Counted from the first letter of the stretch, positions 52,721 through 61,585 are shown. The stretch: DNA of 64,000 nt from Pseudomonas fluorescens (GCF_000968015.1 NZ_LACH01000046.1:1-64000), one strand, 5' to 3'. Numbers and translations are program-made. The notes: a model not told the origin generated them from the sequence alone.

Positions 52721-54763
52721 TCAGCTGGTAATGGCCTCTAACGAAAGCACGAGCGGATCTTCGGCGATCGGCCGTTCAAGGAACGCTTCCAGGGCGGTCA
52801 GCAAGGAGCGCGAATCGCCCGGAGAAAAAAACGCCTCGCGAAAGGCTCGCCCTGTTTGCGCATTGAAGACCCAGTCCTGACGGAATCGCTTGAAGGCTTC
52901 GATGGCCAGTACGCCTGACCACGTGTAGGCGTAAACGGAGGCTGCGTAACCGGTCACCATGTAGTCAAAGCTGTTTGCGAATCGGCAATAAGATGGCAGT
53001 TGCACATGGGGAACCTCCCGCTGAACGTCTTCGAATACTTGCTGAACGCTACGGCCATCGCCTTGGCAGCGATGCAGTTCGAAGTCGAACAAGGCGCCCA
53101 TCAGGGACTGCACGGTTTGCCAGCTGTTCAGGGATTGAATGGCTGCAAGCGCCACCTCAACTCGCTGCTCGGTCAAGCGCTCACCAGTCTGATGATGGGC
53201 GGCCAGCCACAGCAGAAACTCCTGTGACAGGCACCAATGTTCGAACAACTGCCCGGCGAACTCGGCGGTATCGCGTCCCAATTGAGAAATCCCGGAAAGG
53301 GTGTAGTGCGGCGAACGCGTCAGAATATGCTGCAAGCAATGACCAAACTCATGGAACAGCACACGCAGGTCCAGGTGCGCCAGGAGGCAAGGATGATCGG
53401 CGTTCCCAGGTGTGAAGTTGCCGTGAAGAACGGCAATGGGCAGCGTCAATTGACCTTCGGCATTTATCCGCCGGTTGCGAGGCGTGGCCGTCCAGGCATA
53501 GTCCGCGGCCTCTTCTCTGTGGAAAGGATCAAGGTAAACATGCCCGATCACCTGCCCATGTTCGCTGATTTCAAACAGACGTACGCTGTCATGCCAGCGG
53601 CTGAACGTGTTCTGCTCGACGATCCGTATGCCGAACATGCGCTCGCTGAACAGGCACAGTCGGTGCAACGTTCCGTCCAATGGGAAATAGGCTCGCAGGT
53701 TATTCAGGGAGCCACCGAGGTGGCGCTGACGTAATTGCTCGGCGAGAAACTCGCGGTCCCACGGTTGAATCTCGGTAATACCCCGTTCGAGCGCAAACGC
53801 CTTGAGTGCCTGTGCGTCCTTCTCGACCACTGGCGTTGCCAACGTTACTTGCCGTCGCAAGAATCCACTCACTTGCGCGGTTGATTCCGCCATTTCCGTC
53901 ACCAGGGCAAGTTGTGCGAAATTTTCATACCCGAGCAATCCGGCTTTTTGGTGACGCAAGGACAGCAGCAACTCCAGTACGGGGCCATTATCGAATTGTC
54001 CGGCATGCGGACCTTGATCGGACGCACGGGTGGTGTACGCAAAAAAGTATTCTTCGCGCAGCGCTCGATCTTCGGCATAGGTCATCACCCGGTTGTAGGT
54101 GTCCTGGTCCAGACGGATCAGCCAGCCCTCATGTCCTGCCTGTTGCGCGTTGAGCGCCAGACGGTCCTTTGTCGCCTGGGATAAACCGTTGAGTTGCGTG
54201 ACGTCATCAATGCGCTTGTTCCAGGCCGCGGTGGCGCTTTCCAAATGGCCTAGAAACAGGCTTTCGAGCAGGCTGATGTGCCGATTCAGAGGACCAAGTT
54301 GCTGTTGTTGCTCGGCAGGCAAGTCGATTCCCGACAAGTGAAACCTGCGCAGAATTTTGGTCAATACCGCTTTGCGGGACTCATCGAAATTCCGGGCAAC
54401 CGGGCTTTGGGCCAGATGTTGGTACGAGCGGAACAGCGCTTGATTGCTCATCTTTTCAGTTTTGTACTGCGCCACGGCCTCGCCGCACGTCGTGCTCGCC
54501 ACGTCCCAGGCGTTGCCGTTGTGTTTCACCATGCCCAGGGTTTCGATGACGCCCATGGCCTCATTCAGGCGCGCATCGGTTTCATCGACCGCCAAAACCA
54601 GGTCATCCCAAGTCGGGAATGCGGATTGGGAGGCGATGATCTCAGCAATGGCCTGACGGTTGTCTGCAATGAGGGTGTCGATGGCCGGCACAAGATGCTC
54701 GGCGCGAACCTCCGAGTAAGGCGGCAGGTCCCAGGCTTGCAAAAGAGGATTGGTGTCGGGCAT
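52721..54763 (-). CDS. M3-family metallopeptidase, divergent PrlC paralogue
   Basis: The 680-residue protein is clearly related to PrlC (55162-57213) from NPLLQAWDLPPYSEVRAEHL at the start to the end. The zinc motif HEFGH is near residue 470 (VLFHEFGHCLQHIL) and the downstream Glu is kept (GRDTAEFAGQLFEHW). The region around the substrate loops differs from PrlC, so it may accept other peptides. It lies 112 bases downstream of the zinc-ribbon gene. It probably arose by tandem duplication and then diverged. Confidence 0.9.
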   Translation of the reverse strand: MPDTNPLLQAWDLPPYSEVRAEHLVPAIDTLIADNRQAIAEIIASQSAFPTWDDLVLAVDETDARLNEAMGVIETLGMVKHNGNAWDVASTTCGEAVAQYKTEKMSNQALFRSYQHLAQSPVARNFDESRKAVLTKILRRFHLSGIDLPAEQQQQLGPLNRHISLLESLFLGHLESATAAWNKRIDDVTQLNGLSQATKDRLALNAQQAGHEGWLIRLDQDTYNRVMTYAEDRALREEYFFAYTTRASDQGPHAGQFDNGPVLELLLSLRHQKAGLLGYENFAQLALVTEMAESTAQVSGFLRRQVTLATPVVEKDAQALKAFALERGITEIQPWDREFLAEQLRQRHLGGSLNNLRAYFPLDGTLHRLCLFSERMFGIRIVEQNTFSRWHDSVRLFEISEHGQVIGHVYLDPFHREEAADYAWTATPRNRRINAEGQLTLPIAVLHGNFTPGNADHPCLLAHLDLRVLFHEFGHCLQHILTRSPHYTLSGISQLGRDTAEFAGQLFEHWCLSQEFLLWLAAHHQTGERLTEQRVEVALAAIQSLNSWQTVQSLMGALFDFELHRCQGDGRSVQQVFEDVQREVPHVQLPSYCRFANSFDYMVTGYAASVYAYTWSGVLAIEAFKRFRQDWVFNAQTGRAFREAFFSPGDSRSLLTALEAFLERPIAEDPLVLSLEAITS

Positions 54764-54877
54764 GGCGTCTTCCTTGAGCAGAGGCTGAATTCGATCAGCC
54801 TATAAAGGAAGCGCAGGGGAAAGGTGGTAGATAGATACCACCTTCCAATCCGTTCAGGAGTGGAAGGTGGTGATGAC

Positions 54878-55165
54878 TCAGTGTTGCTCGTCAGGCTTTT
54901 TCTTCAGCTTCGGGTTCGGGAAAAACTGCACGGCCTGAACCTTGGCGTCCGGTACTTTCAGCGCTGAAGTGTTGACTCGCGTGCCCAATTCCTTGGGCAC
55001 GGACAGGCCTTGTTCATTCAGCGTGTCGGAATATCCGCAGGCCACGCACTCACGGTGCGGGACCTCGTCTTCGTTCCACATCATCAATTTGTCCGGCTCG
55101 CTGCAGGCCGGGCAGACTGCCCCGGCGATAAAGCGCTTTTTCGTGATCACAGGACCCTCACTCAT
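54878..55165 (-). CDS. YheV family zinc-ribbon protein
   Basis: The 95-residue protein has two cysteine pairs (AVCPACSEP and HRECVACGYSD) forming a zinc ribbon, and a Lys/Pro-rich tail. YheV proteins are encoded next to prlC in many gamma-proteobacteria, but have no known activity. The ATG overlaps the prlC stop (ATGA at 55162-55165), so it is translationally coupled to it. Confidence 0.88.
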   Translation of the reverse strand: MSEGPVITKKRFIAGAVCPACSEPDKLMMWNEDEVPHRECVACGYSDTLNEQGLSVPKELGTRVNTSALKVPDAKVQAVQFFPNPKLKKKPDEQH

Positions 55166-57213
55166 GCTGCCGCGACCTCACTCAGGCCGCTGTGGCGCAA
55201 GAGTGCGTCAATCGACGGCGGACGTCCGCGGAAGTCGACGAACAGCACCATCGGCTCCTGGGAACCACCGCGCGCCAGGATCGCTTCGCGGAAGGCGCGG
55301 CCGGTCTCGGCGTTGAGTACGCCTTCTTCTTCGAATTTCGAGAAGGCATCCGCGGACAGCACTTCAGCCCATTTGTAGCTGTAGTAGCCCGCGGCATAAC
55401 CACCGGCGAAGATGTGCGCAAAGCTGTTCGGGAAACGGTTGTAGGCGGGTGGACGCATGACCGACACCTCGTCGCGGACACCTTCAAGTACCTGCGCCAC
55501 GCTACGGCCGTCACCGTGGGTGGCGTGCAGGTCGAAGTCGAACAGCGAGAACTCCAGCTGACGGACCATCATAAGGCCGGACTGGAAGTTCTTCGCGGCG
55601 AGCATTTTCTCCAGCAGGTCCTGAGGCAGCGGTTCGCCGGTTTCGTAGTGACCGGAGATCAGCGCCAGACCTTCCGGCTCCCAGCACCAGTTCTCCATGA
55701 ACTGGCTTGGCAGCTCGACCGCATCCCAGGCCACACCGTTGATGCCGGATACGCCGGCGTGTTCAACGCGGGTCAACAGGTGATGCAAGCCGTGACCGAA
55801 CTCGTGGAACAGGGTGGTCACTTCATCGTGGGTCAGCAGGGCCGGTTTGCCGCTGTCGGCCGGGGTGAAGTTGCACACCAGGTTCGCCACCGGACTTTGC
55901 AATACGCCGCTGATCGTGCGGCGACGGTCGCGGGCGCCGTCCATCCAGGCACCGCCACGCTTGTTGGCGCGAGCGTAGAGGTCGAAGAAGAAGCGGCCGA
56001 CGTGCTGGCCGTTTTCCTTGATTTCAAACAGGCGAACATCCGGGTGCCAGGTGTCGAAGCCTTTCTGCTCGGCGATTTCGATGCCGTACAGACGCTGGAC
56101 GATAGCGAACAGACCGCCCAGCACTTTGTCGATCGGGAAGTAGGCGCGAAGGGCTTCCTGGGCGACGCTGTAGCGCTGCTCGCGAAGCTTTTCACCGTAG
56201 AAACCGCTGTCCCAGCTTTGCAGGTCCGGGCAGCCTTGTTCGGCGGCATAAGCCTTGAGCTGTTCCAGATCCTGGGCGGCGAACGGCTTGCTGCGCTTGG
56301 CCAGATCGCGCAGGAAACTCAGGACCTGATCGCTGGATTCGGCCATTTTGGTGGCCAGGCTCAGCTCCGAGAAGCTGGCGAAGCCCAAGAGTTTTGCAAG
56401 CTCCTGACGCAGGTCGAGGATTTCTTCCATGACCGGGCCGTTATCATTCTGGCCGGCATTCGGGCCTTGGTCCGACGCACGGGTGCAGTAGGCGGCGTAG
56501 ACTTCTTCGCGCAGTGCGCGGTCCTGCGCGTAGGTCATCACCGCGTAGTAGCTCGGGAACTCCAGGGTGATCAGGAAGCCTTCCAGGCCTTTGGCCTGTG
56601 CGGCCGCGGCCATCTGCGCCTTGGCCGAATCGGTCAGGCCGGCGAGGGTCACTTCATCGGTGACGTGCTTGGTCCAGGCCTGAGTGGCATCGAGCAGTTG
56701 GTTGGAGAAGCGGCTGCCCAGCTCCGACAATTTGCTCTGCACTTCGGCGTAACGTTTTTGTTCGGCTTCCGGCAGGTCGATACCCGACAGACGGAAGTCA
56801 CGCAGGGAGTGCTCCAGGATAGTTTTCTGTGCCACCTCGAAACCGACAGCTTCGGGGCTGTTAGCCAGCGCTTCGAACGCCTCGAACAACTCGCGGTTCT
56901 GGCCGAGTTCGGTGGAGTAGGCGCTCAAGGCCGGCAGGCAGGACTCGTAGGCTTCGCGCAATTCGGCGCTGTTGCACACGGCATTCAGGTGGCTGACCGG
57001 GCTCCAGGCGGCGCCCAGACGATCGTTCAGTTCGTCCATCGCCAGTACCAGGCCGGCCCAGGTCGGTTGTTTGCCCTGGGTTTTGAGGATCTCGATAATG
57101 GCGGCGCGGTTGTCAGCCAGGATTTGTTCGATGGCCGGTTGCACGTGTTCGGCACGGATCGCCGAGAACGGCGGCAGGTCGTAGGACTGCAAAAGAGGGT
57201 TGTTCACGCTCAC
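55162..57213 (-). CDS. prlC: oligopeptidase A (PrlC)
   Basis: The GTG at 57213 (MSVNNPLLQSYDLPPF) gives 683 residues and AAGG lies at a proper distance; an ATG at 57240 would add nine residues not typical of the family. The M3 zinc motif HEFGH (TLFHEFGHGLHHLL, near residue 470) and GVAWDAVELPSQFMENW are intact. It degrades peptides such as cleaved signal peptides in the cytosol. It is followed by the coupled YheV gene and diverges from the gamma-carbonic anhydrase gene. Confidence 0.95.
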   Translation of the reverse strand: MSVNNPLLQSYDLPPFSAIRAEHVQPAIEQILADNRAAIIEILKTQGKQPTWAGLVLAMDELNDRLGAAWSPVSHLNAVCNSAELREAYESCLPALSAYSTELGQNRELFEAFEALANSPEAVGFEVAQKTILEHSLRDFRLSGIDLPEAEQKRYAEVQSKLSELGSRFSNQLLDATQAWTKHVTDEVTLAGLTDSAKAQMAAAAQAKGLEGFLITLEFPSYYAVMTYAQDRALREEVYAAYCTRASDQGPNAGQNDNGPVMEEILDLRQELAKLLGFASFSELSLATKMAESSDQVLSFLRDLAKRSKPFAAQDLEQLKAYAAEQGCPDLQSWDSGFYGEKLREQRYSVAQEALRAYFPIDKVLGGLFAIVQRLYGIEIAEQKGFDTWHPDVRLFEIKENGQHVGRFFFDLYARANKRGGAWMDGARDRRRTISGVLQSPVANLVCNFTPADSGKPALLTHDEVTTLFHEFGHGLHHLLTRVEHAGVSGINGVAWDAVELPSQFMENWCWEPEGLALISGHYETGEPLPQDLLEKMLAAKNFQSGLMMVRQLEFSLFDFDLHATHGDGRSVAQVLEGVRDEVSVMRPPAYNRFPNSFAHIFAGGYAAGYYSYKWAEVLSADAFSKFEEEGVLNAETGRAFREAILARGGSQEPMVLFVDFRGRPPSIDALLRHSGLSEVAAA

Positions 57214-57302
57214 GGTTGGCACCTTGGCTGGAAGAAACATTGCGCCATCTTAATTACAATCGACGCTCACCGCAGCTATCAGCAAAAGAGAGAGAGCCTA
57301 TC

Positions 57303-57848
57303 GTGACCCTTCGCAAGTATCAGAACCACACGCCGCTGCTGGGCAAAGGCGCCTTTGTCGACGGTTCGGCGGTGGTGATCGGCGACGTTGAAATCGGCGA
57401 AGACAGCTCGGTCTGGCCGCTGACGGTGATTCGTGGCGACATGCACCGCATCCGTATCGGTGCGCGCACCAGCGTGCAGGACGGCTGTGTGCTGCACATC
57501 ACCCACGCCGGACCGTTCAATCCCGATGGCTTTCCGTTGCTGATTGGCGACGATGTGACCATCGCGCATAAAGTGATGCTTCACGGTTGCAGCGTGGGCA
57601 GCCGGGTTTTGATCGGCATGGGCAGCATTGTCATGGACGGTGCGGTGGTCGAGGATGATGTGATCATTGGCGCTGGCAGCCTGGTGCCCCCGGGCAAACA
57701 CCTGGAAAGCGGCTTCCTTTATGTGGGCAGCCCGGTGAAGCAGATTCGGCCACTGACTGACAAAGAAAAAGCCTTTTTCACCTACAGCGCGGCGAACTAC
57801 GTGAAGCTCAAGAATTTGCATCTGGCCGAAGGCTACGACCAGCTCTGA
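57303..57848 (+). CDS. gamma-class carbonic anhydrase family (left-handed beta-helix) protein
   Basis: The GTG at 57303 gives 181 residues; the frame is open upstream without support. Hexapeptide repeats form a left-handed beta-helix, with metal-binding histidines in VLHITHAGP and IAHKVMLHGC. It is the YrdA/CaiE branch, whose carbonic anhydrase activity is variable. The ribosome-binding site is a run of GAGAGAGAG. The HAD gene follows 26 bases later. Confidence 0.92.
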   Translation: MTLRKYQNHTPLLGKGAFVDGSAVVIGDVEIGEDSSVWPLTVIRGDMHRIRIGARTSVQDGCVLHITHAGPFNPDGFPLLIGDDVTIAHKVMLHGCSVGSRVLIGMGSIVMDGAVVEDDVIIGAGSLVPPGKHLESGFLYVGSPVKQIRPLTDKEKAFFTYSAANYVKLKNLHLAEGYDQL

Positions 57849-57874
57849 CCCTGCGCCCTTATTCAGGATTCAAC

Positions 57875-58525
57875 ATGCATTACCAAACCGTATTGTTCGA
57901 CCTCGATGGCACCCTGACCGATCCACGCGAGGGCATCACCCGTTCGATCCAGTTCGCCTTGAGCAAACTGGGTATCGATGAGCCCGACTTGACCAAGCTT
58001 GAACATTTCATCGGCCCGCCGTTGTTGCAGGCGTTCATGCAGTTCTACGACTTCGACGAGGCCAAGGCCTGGGAAGCAGTGAACTTCTATCGCGAGCGTT
58101 TCAAGGTTACCGGCCTGTACGAGAACCGCGTGTTCGACGGCGTCACACCCTTGTTGGAAACCCTCGGCGGGCAAGGGCGACAGCTGTACATCGCGACGTC
58201 CAAACCGTGGATTTTCGCCCAGGAAATTGCCCGGCACTTCGACTTCGCCAAGCACTTCAAAGTGATCTACGGCAGCGAACTGGATGGAACCCGGACCAAC
58301 AAAGTCGAGCTGATCGCCCACTTGATGGCCGAAGAAGGCCTGGACCCGGCCAACACCTTGATGATCGGCGACCGTAAACACGACCTGATCGGTGCGCGCA
58401 GTAACGGGCTGGATGCGGCGGCTGTTGGTTATGGCTTTGGCAGCCGGGAAGAGTTGAGCGCAGAAGCCCCGACCTGGCACTTCGAGACATTGGAAGAGAT
58501 GCATCAGGCGTTTTTGCAGCGTTGA
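57875..58525 (+). CDS. HAD-superfamily hydrolase, phosphoglycolate phosphatase-like
   Basis: The 216-residue protein has motif I FDLDGTLTDP, motif II ATSKP, motif III with Lys (TNKVELI) and motif IV MIGDRKHD. The cap domain is of the helical C1 type, as in Gph and pyrophosphatase-like HADs. It should be a small-molecule phosphatase; substrate not known. It is preceded by the gamma-CA gene and followed by a REP. Confidence 0.9.
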   Translation: MHYQTVLFDLDGTLTDPREGITRSIQFALSKLGIDEPDLTKLEHFIGPPLLQAFMQFYDFDEAKAWEAVNFYRERFKVTGLYENRVFDGVTPLLETLGGQGRQLYIATSKPWIFAQEIARHFDFAKHFKVIYGSELDGTRTNKVELIAHLMAEEGLDPANTLMIGDRKHDLIGARSNGLDAAAVGYGFGSREELSAEAPTWHFETLEEMHQAFLQR

Positions 58526-58530
58526 TTAAA

Positions 58531-58625
58531 CCGCCATCGTCGGAACGCCGCCCGGAGCAAGCTCGCTCCCACATTAGATTTGTAAACACTGGTCCAATGT
58601 GGGAGCGAGCTTGCTCGCGATGAGG
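58531..58625. repeat. REP doublet (type B, mosaic left arm)
   Basis: The right arm AATGTGGGAGCGAGCTTGCT plus CGCGATGA matches ordinary type B. The left arm reads ATCGTCGGAACGCCGCCCGG then AGCAAGCTCGCTCCCACATT. The inner block with GCCGCCCGG is shared with the REP at 34289. It lies between two convergent 3' ends. Confidence 0.85.
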
Positions 58626-58630
58626 CCCGA

Positions 58631-59722
58631 TCAGCCAACGCGACTTTTCAATTGAACCAAAGCATTCAGTGCCGCCTTGCGCTCCACAACCGGCAACGCG
58701 CCGAGCTGCTCGACCGCCGCATAAAACTTCACCCAATCCCCACCCACCTGTCTGAACAACGCCGCAAACGCCGGCACCCATTGGTCGTACAGCCCAAATG
58801 GCAACAGCCGGGCATTGTTCATCGGCGCATTGATCCACGCGTCATAGCGTTTGTCCCCAGCCCATTGGCTGTCGCGTAGCTGCCGGTATTCACTCCGCAA
58901 TCGTTCGAACTCGTCGACTTTGCGCTGGCGCATCTGGTCGGCAGGCAGAGGCAGGGTGTACAGCCGTTCGAGTCGCGTGCGGGTATCCAGAACCAATTGA
59001 ATGAACTGATCCCGATGTTGCACTTGCGCACCGCTGTCTGGCGCCAAGCCGCGGAATGCACGCCATTGGCGGGTGCCTTCCTGTTCGACGAAGGTGGCGA
59101 AAGACTCATTGAACTCGGTGTCGTCCTTCACATAAAAACGTTGATGTGCCAGTTCATGGAAGATCAGCGTGGCCAATCGTTCGTCACCCCAGGCCATCAT
59201 CGAACTGATAATCGGATCGTTGAACCAGCCGAGCGTCGAATAAGCCTCGACGCCGCCAATTGACACGTCCATACCATGCAATCGTTGCAACGCAGCTTCA
59301 CCGCGGGCCGCGCTCTGGCTGTAATAACCGCGATAGGCGACACAACCGGCGATCGGGAAGCAATGGTTCTGTGGTGTCAGGGAAAATTCCGGCGTGACAA
59401 ACACGTTCCAGACTACGAACGGCCGGCCAATGTCGGCGTACAAACGGTAACTCTGGTTATCCGGCAGCTGCAGCTGTTGGCTGGCGAACGTGCGGGCCTT
59501 TTGCGATTGAGTCAGGTGCGCACGCAATTGCTGATCGCGACCGGGATCGGCAATCACTCTGGAAACCGGCTCGCGTGCCCGCAGCAATTGCAGCTGACCA
59601 CTGGCCAATTGGCCGTAATAGCTGACGCCGGCGCAACCGTTGAGAAACAAAAACAGCACACCCGGAAACAAAATGCGTAAAACGCGATCAAGTAACCCAA
59701 GGCTTGGAAGCGGCCTGATCAA
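58631..59722 (-). CDS. predicted aminopeptidase lipoprotein (COG4324 type)
   Basis: The 363-residue protein has a lipobox-like FLNGCAG near residue 30. The zinc motif HELAHQ (TLIFHELAHQRFYV, near residue 190) with downstream FNESFATFVEQEG supports a metallopeptidase. It matches the predicted aminopeptidase family often annotated as COG4324. It is attached to the membrane or outer membrane. Its peptide target is unknown. Confidence 0.87.
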   Translation of the reverse strand: MIRPLPSLGLLDRVLRILFPGVLFLFLNGCAGVSYYGQLASGQLQLLRAREPVSRVIADPGRDQQLRAHLTQSQKARTFASQQLQLPDNQSYRLYADIGRPFVVWNVFVTPEFSLTPQNHCFPIAGCVAYRGYYSQSAARGEAALQRLHGMDVSIGGVEAYSTLGWFNDPIISSMMAWGDERLATLIFHELAHQRFYVKDDTEFNESFATFVEQEGTRQWRAFRGLAPDSGAQVQHRDQFIQLVLDTRTRLERLYTLPLPADQMRQRKVDEFERLRSEYRQLRDSQWAGDKRYDAWINAPMNNARLLPFGLYDQWVPAFAALFRQVGGDWVKFYAAVEQLGALPVVERKAALNALVQLKSRVG

Positions 59723-59781
59723 AATGAATCATCCATGGAGAGTCTGCCCGCAAGACTATCCCGCCTGACTGGAGCTCCGCT

Positions 59782-60204
59782 ATGCGCACGTTGATGCTGA
59801 CAGGAAGCCTGTTGATGCTGGCAGGTTGTGCTGGATTCGGATTACCCCCTCATGATCCGGCTCAAGCGTGGATCGACCTGGAATCGAAGCAGGAAGACAC
59901 CGCGCTGCAAGCGCTGGAAGTCGATGATAAGGCCGCCACCGACAAGCGCTATTTCGAGGTTCAGCCGGGTAGCCATGAGCTCACCGTTCGTTACCAATTC
60001 CCGGTTGCGCCAACCAACATCGGACCCGACGCCGAGCCACTGTGGCGTGACTGCCAGCTAAACGTGAAATTCAACGACTTCAACGCCGGCGAACGGTATC
60101 AGCTCAAAGCAGGAAATATCGGCTTTCGGCCGTGGGCAAAGCTCTATGATCAGCAGCGAAAAGTGATTGGCCAAGGTGTACCGGCAGGCTGCCAACGCAC
60201 CTGA
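59782..60204 (+). CDS. small lipoprotein, first of a paralogous pair
   Basis: The 140-residue protein has a lipobox LAGCAG. The mature part has a shared core with the next gene (RYFEVQPGSHELTVRYQF and FNAGERYQL) and two cysteines (DCQL, AGCQRT). It is a probable periplasmic or outer-membrane lipoprotein of unknown function. It diverges from the aminopeptidase gene. Its 3' neighbour is 40 bases away. Confidence 0.85.
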   Translation: MRTLMLTGSLLMLAGCAGFGLPPHDPAQAWIDLESKQEDTALQALEVDDKAATDKRYFEVQPGSHELTVRYQFPVAPTNIGPDAEPLWRDCQLNVKFNDFNAGERYQLKAGNIGFRPWAKLYDQQRKVIGQGVPAGCQRT

Positions 60205-60218
60205 TCGGCGTTATTCTA

Positions 60219-60232
60219 AAGGACTAGTCCTT
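60219..60232. promoter_or_regulatory. perfect 14-bp palindrome between the two lipoprotein genes
   Basis: AAGGACTAGTCCTT has no loop and is symmetric over 14 bases. It lies 13 bases before the second lipoprotein ATG, overlapping the place of the ribosome-binding site. A dimeric regulator or a translation-blocking hairpin could use it. No known consensus was recognised. Confidence 0.5.
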
Positions 60233-60244
60233 GAGTAAATCATC

Positions 60245-60667
60245 ATGCGCAGGTTAACGCTGTTACTTGCTGCAAGCATCGTTGCGGGATGTCAGAGCCC
60301 GTTGCCAGCGGTTAATCCGCAGATGGCCTGGGTCGATTTTTCTACGCCATTCCCCAACGATAAATTGCTGATGGCCGAACGCCTGGACAATCAGCGGTTG
60401 CGCGACGGGCGTTTTTTCCAGGTCACCCCCGGTAGCCATGAGCTGATCGTTCGATTCGACTTTGAAGTGCCCGGTGGTGGGGGCTTGGGCATTATGAACG
60501 GCCCCACGGAACGCTTGTGCTACCTGACCATCAACTACGATCATTTCGAAGCCGGCCAGCGTTATGTGCTGGTAGGCCAGTCGATAGCGTTTACTCCCGG
60601 CGCCCGGCTGTACAACGCCAAGCGGGAGATTGTCGCTGAAGACCGAGAGTCCTATTGCCTCATGTGA
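60245..60667 (+). CDS. small lipoprotein, second of a paralogous pair
   Basis: The 140-residue protein has a lipobox VAGCQS. It shares with the upstream protein the pattern FFQVTPGSHELIVRFDF and the closing segment FEAGQRYVL, and has the same length, so the two arose by duplication. Two late cysteines are RLCYL and SYCLM. Function unknown. It ends six bases from the convergent DUF1161 gene. Confidence 0.85.
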   Translation: MRRLTLLLAASIVAGCQSPLPAVNPQMAWVDFSTPFPNDKLLMAERLDNQRLRDGRFFQVTPGSHELIVRFDFEVPGGGGLGIMNGPTERLCYLTINYDHFEAGQRYVLVGQSIAFTPGARLYNAKREIVAEDRESYCLM

Positions 60668-60673
60668 GGTGAA

Positions 60674-60907
60674 TCAGCGGTCGTTCTTCTGGTAGATGAT
60701 TTTTTTCGTGCCGCCGTCGCACGAGCCAACGACCATATTCTGATCGTGTACTTCGTCGTTGGTGACGATTTCCAGCGTGTAGGACGATACGTTATTGGCC
60801 TGGATCTTGGCTTCAATCTCGGCCTTGAGTTCTTCACAGGATTTTGCTGCCGCCAGGGCCGACGTGGCCAGCGCGCAACAGATAATCGCCAAGGCAAAAC
60901 GTTTCAT
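60674..60907 (-). CDS. DUF1161 periplasmic protein (copy 1)
   Basis: The ATG at 60907 behind AAAGGAGCTTCAACC gives 77 residues; the frame is open 18 codons further. A signal peptide (ending ALAAA) precedes KSCEELKAEIEAKIQANNV, TLEIVTND and VVGSCDGGTKKIIY. Two cysteines probably form a disulfide. This is DUF1161; a second member is at 62804. Function unknown. Confidence 0.88.
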   Translation of the reverse strand: MKRFALAIICCALATSALAAAKSCEELKAEIEAKIQANNVSSYTLEIVTNDEVHDQNMVVGSCDGGTKKIIYQKNDR

Positions 60908-61002
60908 GGTTGAAGCTCCTTTGAGGCAGCGCGCACGAAGATGCGTTTTAGCTGCTGTCATTTATTCGACCACAATCTCGCCAGCCAGGTTTTGTTTCAG
61001 AG

Positions 61003-61040
61003 CAAAAAAAGAACGCAGCCCGCCGAGGCTGCGATCTTTT
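61003..61040 (-). terminator. intrinsic terminator of osmC
   Basis: On the minus strand CGCAGCC, loop TCGGCG, GGCTGCG is followed by TTCTTTTTTT. It lies 25 bases after the osmC stop. Confidence 0.9.
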
Positions 61041-61064
61041 ATCGGGGGAGCGCGACAACCCCTA

Positions 61065-61496
61065 TCAGCTGAGCAATGTTGCATCCAGACTGATTTTCGC
61101 ATTCAGCACTTTGGAGACCGGGCAGCCTTCTTTGGCTTTATTGCTCAGTTCCTCAAATTGAGCCTGAGTCGCCCCAGGAATCTTCGCTTTGAGGATCAAT
61201 TTCACTGCCGTGATCGCGAATCCGCCGTCCACCTGGTCCAGGGTGACTTCGGCATTGGTATCGATGCTGTCAGCCTTGAGACCGGCATCGCCGAGAATCA
61301 TCGAAAACGCCATGGAGAAGCAGCCCGCGTGCGCTGCGCCGATCAGCTCTTCCGGATTGGTGCCCTTGCCGCCTTCGAAACGAGCCTTGAAGCCGTAGGG
61401 CGCTTCTCTGAGGACACCGGTTTCCGTGGAAATCGAGCCGATGCCGGTTTTCAGGTCACCTTCCCAATGAGCCGATGCTTTCTTTGTGATAGCCAT
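61065..61496 (-). CDS. osmC: OsmC, organic hydroperoxide peroxidase
   Basis: The 143-residue protein has the two redox cysteines of the family in HAGCFSMAFS and EGCPVSKVL and the conserved GGKGTNPEELIGAAHA segment. It reduces organic hydroperoxides and is stress induced. An AlgU-type promoter with an exact -35 GAACTT lies 62-89 bases upstream of the ATG at 61496. I recall osmC as an AlgU-regulon gene in P. aeruginosa. Confidence 0.94.
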   Translation of the reverse strand: MAITKKASAHWEGDLKTGIGSISTETGVLREAPYGFKARFEGGKGTNPEELIGAAHAGCFSMAFSMILGDAGLKADSIDTNAEVTLDQVDGGFAITAVKLILKAKIPGATQAQFEELSNKAKEGCPVSKVLNAKISLDATLLS

Positions 61497-61557
61497 GAAT
61501 GCCTCCTCAAGATCCGGCGCGAAGCGTCGCGCCTTTGTGGTTTTCGGTTGCTAGGGT

Positions 61558-61585
61558 TCTGAGGATAGACCGTGGTGCAAAGTTC
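61558..61585 (-). promoter_or_regulatory. AlgU/RpoE-type promoter of osmC
   Basis: On the minus strand GAACTT (61585-61580) and TCAGA (61562-61558) are separated by 17 bases. The -35 box is identical to the consensus. The leader to the ATG would be about 55 bases. Confidence 0.85.
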
